Shown: positions 22,360 to 25,291 of the stretch, piece by piece
Layout of the letters: every line of letters begins with the position of its first letter
How positions within the stretch are numbered: the stretch's first letter is position 1
Source: GCA-003244245 sp052390495
GTDB taxonomy: Bacteria; Actinomycetota; Actinomycetes; Mycobacteriales; Pseudonocardiaceae
Length of the DNA: 25,291 nt
Reading direction: 5' to 3'
NCBI GenBank assembly: GCA_052390495.1
Contig: JBQTGW010000370.1
Span: forward strand, 1-25,291
Notes under the pieces: model-generated
The model's input: only the letters and a program-made list of their open reading frames with translations
Told to the model about the DNA's origin: nothing
Database searches by the model: none
Position numbers and translations under genes: made by a program

Positions 22360-23433
22360 TCAGGAGCCAGATCCGTATTCTCTCAACAGCGCGCCGGCGT
22401 GCGCGATCACTGCGGCCAGCTCGTCGGCGGTAGCCCCGATCGGGTGATGATCGGCGATCGCCGGGTTGACCGAGGCGGGGACCGCGGGCAAGACCGCCTC
22501 CAGCGCCTCCAGTGCCTGGATCCCCGGATGGATCTGGCCGGTCCCGTGCGTTCGCGTGAGGTCGCCGAGGAACTCTCTCAGCGCCGCGGCCAGATCCGGG
22601 GCCTGCCGGGTGACGAATCCACCGGTCAGAGCGAGATGCTCAGCGATCCGGTCCCGCAGGAAGACGATCTCGAACTCCGGTCCCCACCGCTCCGCGACCT
22701 GCTCGCCCAGCCCGTAGGTGTCCGTGGTCGACCAATAGCTCATCCGCGCTACGTCGAGATCCACATGGACACCGCCCAGCGGGTCGTGCCGCCCCAGGTC
22801 GACCCCGGCTGCGTTGCCCCTGGTCACGGCAGGCGCGGCGAGGACCCGGGCGACCAGCCCCGACCCCAGCCAGGCCACGTGGCAGGCCTGGTCCACCAAC
22901 GACACCGACAACTCACCGCCACCGGCCACGGTGACCAGGTGATACTCAGCCTCGCCCGCGACCGGAGACCACCGCTTCGAACCAGGTGGGTCCTCGCGCA
23001 GGGCGACCTCGCGCGGCGCACTCGCGACGATCAGATCGACGATGTCGGGATTGCGCACGCGCTCGGGTGGCACCCCAGCCGCCACCGCCAGATCGCGGAT
23101 GCCGTCGTAGGCCCACTGCACGGTCCATCCGGCCCAGGTTCGGGCCAGCAGCGCGGCGACCACCCGGCGCCGCACGAGGTCCAGGCCCGCAGGCATGTCA
23201 TACCAGACGAGCCTGCGCTGATCGAGATCCATGGTCAGCCCGCCCTGCGACCACACCTCATCGAGCCAGCCCCCACCAGCGCGGTCATCGACCCGTTCCT
23301 GCTGACACACCCACCGCAACGTGTACGCCGGGCCGAGCACCAGGCGATCGCTCAGGTCGTGCGCGGCCCAGTGGTCGTACCGGACCGTCGGGCGACCGTC
23401 CTGCACCACGACGAGGTTTGCTCGATGTCCCAT
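22360..23433 (-). CDS. Conserved hypothetical protein with MGHRAN start
   Basis: 357 aa, start ATG 23433. The opening MGHRANLVVVQDGRPTVRYDHWAA is seen in many bacterial hypothetical proteins, where it reads MGHRAN...YYSHW. The first half holds further strand-helix blocks (LTMDLDQRRLVWYDMP, LLARTWAGWTVQWAYDGI) and the second half GGVHVDLDVARMSYWSTTD then ERWGPEFEIVFLRDRIAEHL. There is no signal peptide, membrane helix or known catalytic motif. It is divergent from the Xre-nucleotidyltransferase operon, with ~105 bases between. Function unknown; it may be an independent cargo gene. Confidence 0.82.
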   Translation of the reverse strand: MGHRANLVVVQDGRPTVRYDHWAAHDLSDRLVLGPAYTLRWVCQQERVDDRAGGGWLDEVWSQGGLTMDLDQRRLVWYDMPAGLDLVRRRVVAALLARTWAGWTVQWAYDGIRDLAVAAGVPPERVRNPDIVDLIVASAPREVALREDPPGSKRWSPVAGEAEYHLVTVAGGGELSVSLVDQACHVAWLGSGLVARVLAAPAVTRGNAAGVDLGRHDPLGGVHVDLDVARMSYWSTTDTYGLGEQVAERWGPEFEIVFLRDRIAEHLALTGGFVTRQAPDLAAALREFLGDLTRTHGTGQIHPGIQALEALEAVLPAVPASVNPAIADHHPIGATADELAAVIAHAGALLREYGSGS

Positions 23434-23501
23434 CGCCGAATCTTACGAGGCTGGAGGTCCCGACAGCGGTGGGCATTGTCGGATACTCCCCGACTGCGGG
23501 G

Positions 23502-23539
23502 TTGGCCCGCGCGACCGGGCGTATGTACGATCATTCATA
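23502..23539 (+). promoter_or_regulatory. Leaderless promoter with overlapping operator for the Xre-nucleotidyltransferase operon
   Basis: TTGGCC (23502-23507) and TACGAT (23526-23531) are 18 bp apart. The expected transcript start falls at or next to the ATG at 23539, and no ribosome binding site precedes that ATG. An imperfect 18-bp palindrome, TATGTACGATCATTCATA (23522-23539, 14 of 18 matching), covers the -10 and is a likely autorepression site. Confidence 0.6.
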
Positions 23540-24129
23540 TGCTCGGGAGGTTGGGTGATGCGTTGCGGGACGCCCGCGTCGGTGCGGGGTTGCGGCAAGG
23601 GGAGGTCGCCGCTCGGGCCGGCGTGGACCAATCGATGGTCTCCCGCTACGAGCGAGGTCTGCGGGAGCCGTCCTGGCCGACGTTCCTTCGATTGCTGGAC
23701 GCGGCAACGGCCGCGGCCGAGGTCCGCGTCGAGGCGCTGCCCGGCAGCAGTGATGACCTGACGATCGCGGTGTTGGCCACTTTGCTCGGGGCGATCGAGG
23801 ACGAGCGCCGCCGCCGTCGACTGGTTCTGGAGTTCGTCAGCCGCTACGGCGTCACCGACCGCGGGGTGCGGGTGGGTCTGCTGATCCGTCGGCCCGAGCC
23901 GACGGGCGACGCTCGCTGGGACGCGCTGCTCGCCGGCCTGGCCGAGCACCTTGCCTTTCACGACGCCGTCGATGCTCCTGGGTGGTGCGTCGAGGAAGGT
24001 CGCTTTCTCGACACACCCTGGTATTGGGTCGATCTCCCATCGGTGCGCCGTCGGGCGTTGCTGGGTACGCCGTCCGCCCTGCGGCGCCGCAACGTCTGGG
24101 TCGATCGCGTGGATCTGGAGCGGGTGTGA
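23539..24129 (+). CDS. Xre-family antitoxin-like regulator paired with nucleotidyltransferase
   Basis: 196 aa. HTH at ~1-45 (LGRLGDALRDARVGAGLRQGEVAARAGVDQSMVSRYERGLREPSW). A linker helix rich in Glu/Arg (~78-98) follows. The C-terminal domain includes RFLDTPWYWVDLPSVRRRALLGTPSALRRRNVWVDRVDLERV, whose P-x-A-x-RRR-x-V/I pattern occurs in antitoxins of nucleotidyltransferase toxins. The stop overlaps the next start as GTGA. With its overlapping operator it probably represses its own operon. The start is ATG 23539, apparently leaderless. It could also be an ordinary repressor. Confidence 0.82.
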   Translation: MLGRLGDALRDARVGAGLRQGEVAARAGVDQSMVSRYERGLREPSWPTFLRLLDAATAAAEVRVEALPGSSDDLTIAVLATLLGAIEDERRRRRLVLEFVSRYGVTDRGVRVGLLIRRPEPTGDARWDALLAGLAEHLAFHDAVDAPGWCVEEGRFLDTPWYWVDLPSVRRRALLGTPSALRRRNVWVDRVDLERV

Positions 24130-24662
24130 GCCGCCTCCCGTCCGAGCCGCTGCTCACCCGGCGACGGATGCTCGATGCGCTCGGGCGCCTCGGCGACCAT
24201 CTGCGCGACGCCAGTGTGGTGGCCGACCTGCACATCGTCGGCGGGGCCGTCATGGTGACCGAGTACGGCGCCCGGGACGCGACAGCGGACGTCGATGCTT
24301 TCGACTACCGGCCGCACGGGGCGGTTGAGCGGGCTGCTGCCCTCGTCGCGAAGGAGATGGGCCTACCACGCTCGTGGCTCAATCAGCAGGCGAGCGTGTT
24401 CGTCCCGCGGGGAGCGAACTGGCGACGGAGCAGCAGCTTCGACCACCCCAATCTGCATGTCTACGCGATCGCGCCCGAACAGCTGCTCGCGATGAAGGTC
24501 CAGGCCGGGCGGCCTACGGACGCCGAGGACATCGCCACCTTGTGCGCCCTGCTGGGAATCGAGTCCGTCGCGGAGGTCGAGCGGCTGACCCGAGCCGCCT
24601 TCCCCGACGACCAGCCCTCACGCCGCGGCTTGGAGCTTGCCTCAGACGTCCTGTCGGCGTAG
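24126..24662 (+). CDS. Nucleotidyltransferase, AbiEii/DUF6036-like putative toxin
   Basis: 178 aa from GTG 24126, four-base overlap with the Xre gene. The nucleotidyltransferase core is visible as HIVGGAVMVTEYGARDATADVDAF: GG at 39-40 and the metal-binding DVD at 55-57, then WLNQQASVFVP. The C-terminal part (PEQLLAMKVQAGRPTDAEDIATLCALLGI) holds a conserved Lys and Asp-Ile pair typical of AbiEii/MNT-type toxins. Some family members stop growth by adding nucleotides to tRNA. The gene appears intact. The toxin role is inferred from the family and from coupling to an Xre partner. Confidence 0.83.
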   Translation: MSRLPSEPLLTRRRMLDALGRLGDHLRDASVVADLHIVGGAVMVTEYGARDATADVDAFDYRPHGAVERAAALVAKEMGLPRSWLNQQASVFVPRGANWRRSSSFDHPNLHVYAIAPEQLLAMKVQAGRPTDAEDIATLCALLGIESVAEVERLTRAAFPDDQPSRRGLELASDVLSA

Positions 24663-24690
24663 TCGAGAGCCGCGGTCGGCGGGGCCTGGA

Positions 24691-25108
24691 TCACCACCGA
24701 GTCGCTGACCCGCGCGCACCCGGGGCCCCGGGTGCGCGTCTGAACGCGGTCCTGACCACGATGACGGCCCTGCCGCGTAGTTGTTCCGACTGCACTCGTC
24801 GAGTGCAGGTTCTCGCAGCGATCATCTCGATGGCACGCAGTGCCGCGGATGGCTTCAGCGAGACAGCGTGATGGGCGAACTCAGCAGGCGCGCATCGCCA
24901 CGATCAGACCGTCGACCCGAGAGCGGGCCTGCTCAGGATCGATCTCATGACGGTCGATCAACTTGTGCTCTTCGTGGTAGCGCAGCTCCTTGAGGATCGC
25001 TTCGCTCCACACCGGGCGATAGATGCCTTCGACTGCGAAGGAGAGCAGTACGTCACGCTGCAGGCTGGGCCACAGCACGCAGGTGTCCAGCAGAGCCGCA
25101 AACACCAC
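24691..25108 (-). pseudogene. PIN-domain (VapC-like) toxin gene with internal deletion
   Basis: From GTG 25108 the frame reads MVFAALLDTCVLWPSLQRD (first catalytic Asp8), IYRPVWSEAILKELRYHE and ends at VDGLIVAMRAC, stop 24881. The intact family is about twice as long; the central acidic residues are missing. In another frame, directly at the stop, the strand continues EFAHHAVSLKPSAALRAIEMIAAR, which looks like the C-terminal tail of the same kind of protein, open to 24691. An internal deletion of roughly 70 codons with a frameshift explains both. The RNase would be inactive. It lies nine bases after a probable antitoxin gene. Confidence 0.7.
24713..24738. terminator. 26-nt perfect palindrome, probable bidirectional terminator
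   Basis: CGCGCACCCGGGG / CCCCGGGTGCGCG, a 13+13 perfect palindrome with no spare loop (in RNA, an 11-bp stem with a 4-nt loop). It lies 50 bases after the nucleotidyltransferase and just beyond the end of the minus-strand PIN remnant. Confidence 0.65.
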
Positions 25109-25117
25109 AGCAGTGTG

Positions 25118-25291
25118 TCAGCTGCTCCCAGCACCCCGGCGGCGGTCGGCGAGCACTCGCCGGGCGTCGCGCAGCTCCCCCAGGACGGTGTCCAGATCGC
25201 TGTCCTCGTCGATCGGGACCGAGGTCGCCTCCAGCGCCGCGTACTGCGCGGCCCGCCGCCGCGTGCGGTACTCCAGCACTCGGGTGCGCAG
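25118..25291 (-). CDS. 3' end of a probable excisionase-type HTH antitoxin (cut by window edge)
   Basis: Partial gene: only the last 57 codons are in the window, ending at TGA 25118-25120. It reads LRTRVLEYRTRRRAAQYAALEAT, then IDEDSDLDTVLGELRDARRVLADRRR. The L..VL.YR..RR...Y.AL pattern is the C-terminal tail typical of excisionase-type HTH antitoxins that precede PIN genes in actinomycetes. The nine-base gap to the PIN start supports one operon. The HTH itself lies outside, so the call rests on the tail and the context. Confidence 0.6.
   Translation of the reverse strand: MRTRVLEYRTRRRAAQYAALEATSVPIDEDSDLDTVLGELRDARRVLADRRRGAGSS

Noticed and set aside
22399..23538. Long plus-strand open frame upstream of the Xre gene
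   Set aside because: It is the antisense shadow of the MGHRAN protein gene; the Xre protein begins at ATG 23539.

Overview
The window is chromosomal DNA of a high-GC actinomycete. The composition, frequent GTG starts, the Xre/DUF5753 - DUF397 - SAM-methyltransferase cluster, a PknB-type kinase and a DUF664 DinB-like protein point to Actinomycetia. Several families look most like those of Pseudonocardiales, but that finer placement is an inference. No rRNA, tRNA, cas genes, integrase or intact transposase was seen.

Left part (1-8.1 kb): a secreted glycerophosphodiester phosphodiesterase ends inside a perfect 40-bp inverted repeat that separates it from a convergent UBP-type zinc-finger gene. 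That gene is divergent from a CPA1 Na+/H+ antiporter. Next come a coupled excisionase-like HTH regulator and alpha/beta hydrolase, a minus-strand DUF234-type AAA ATPase with a nuclease-like C-terminus, and a membrane Ser/Thr kinase.

Middle (8.1-15.3 kb): a small unrecognised protein overlaps a large polytopic M48 metalloprotease. A minus-strand group follows: DinB/DUF664, a GNAT gene broken by an internal deletion, and a P-loop NTPase. A TetR regulator with a readable promoter and operator is coupled to a cytochrome P450. Downstream lie four copies of a 16-bp palindromic repeat spaced 41-42 bp apart.

Regulatory block (15.3-18.7 kb): a minus-strand operon of at least four very small genes joined by 1- to 4-nt overlaps (one is only 47 codons and probably a membrane peptide) faces an Xre/DUF5753 - DUF397 - SAM-methyltransferase set. 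They share an AT-rich control region. This block is the best candidate here for a poorly described system.

Right part (18.7-25.3 kb): a concentration of toxin-antitoxin-like and defence-like genes, many broken. They are a DUF1778 antitoxin with a frameshifted GNAT toxin, a kinase (APH) remnant, a DUF433-like remnant, an unrecognised overlapping gene pair with TA-like layout, a C-terminal remnant of an Rpn-like nuclease next to an intact one, an Xre + nucleotidyltransferase pair with a leaderless promoter, and a PIN toxin with an internal deletion behind a probable antitoxin cut by the window edge. The broken genes suggest repeated gain and decay of small selfish or defence modules.
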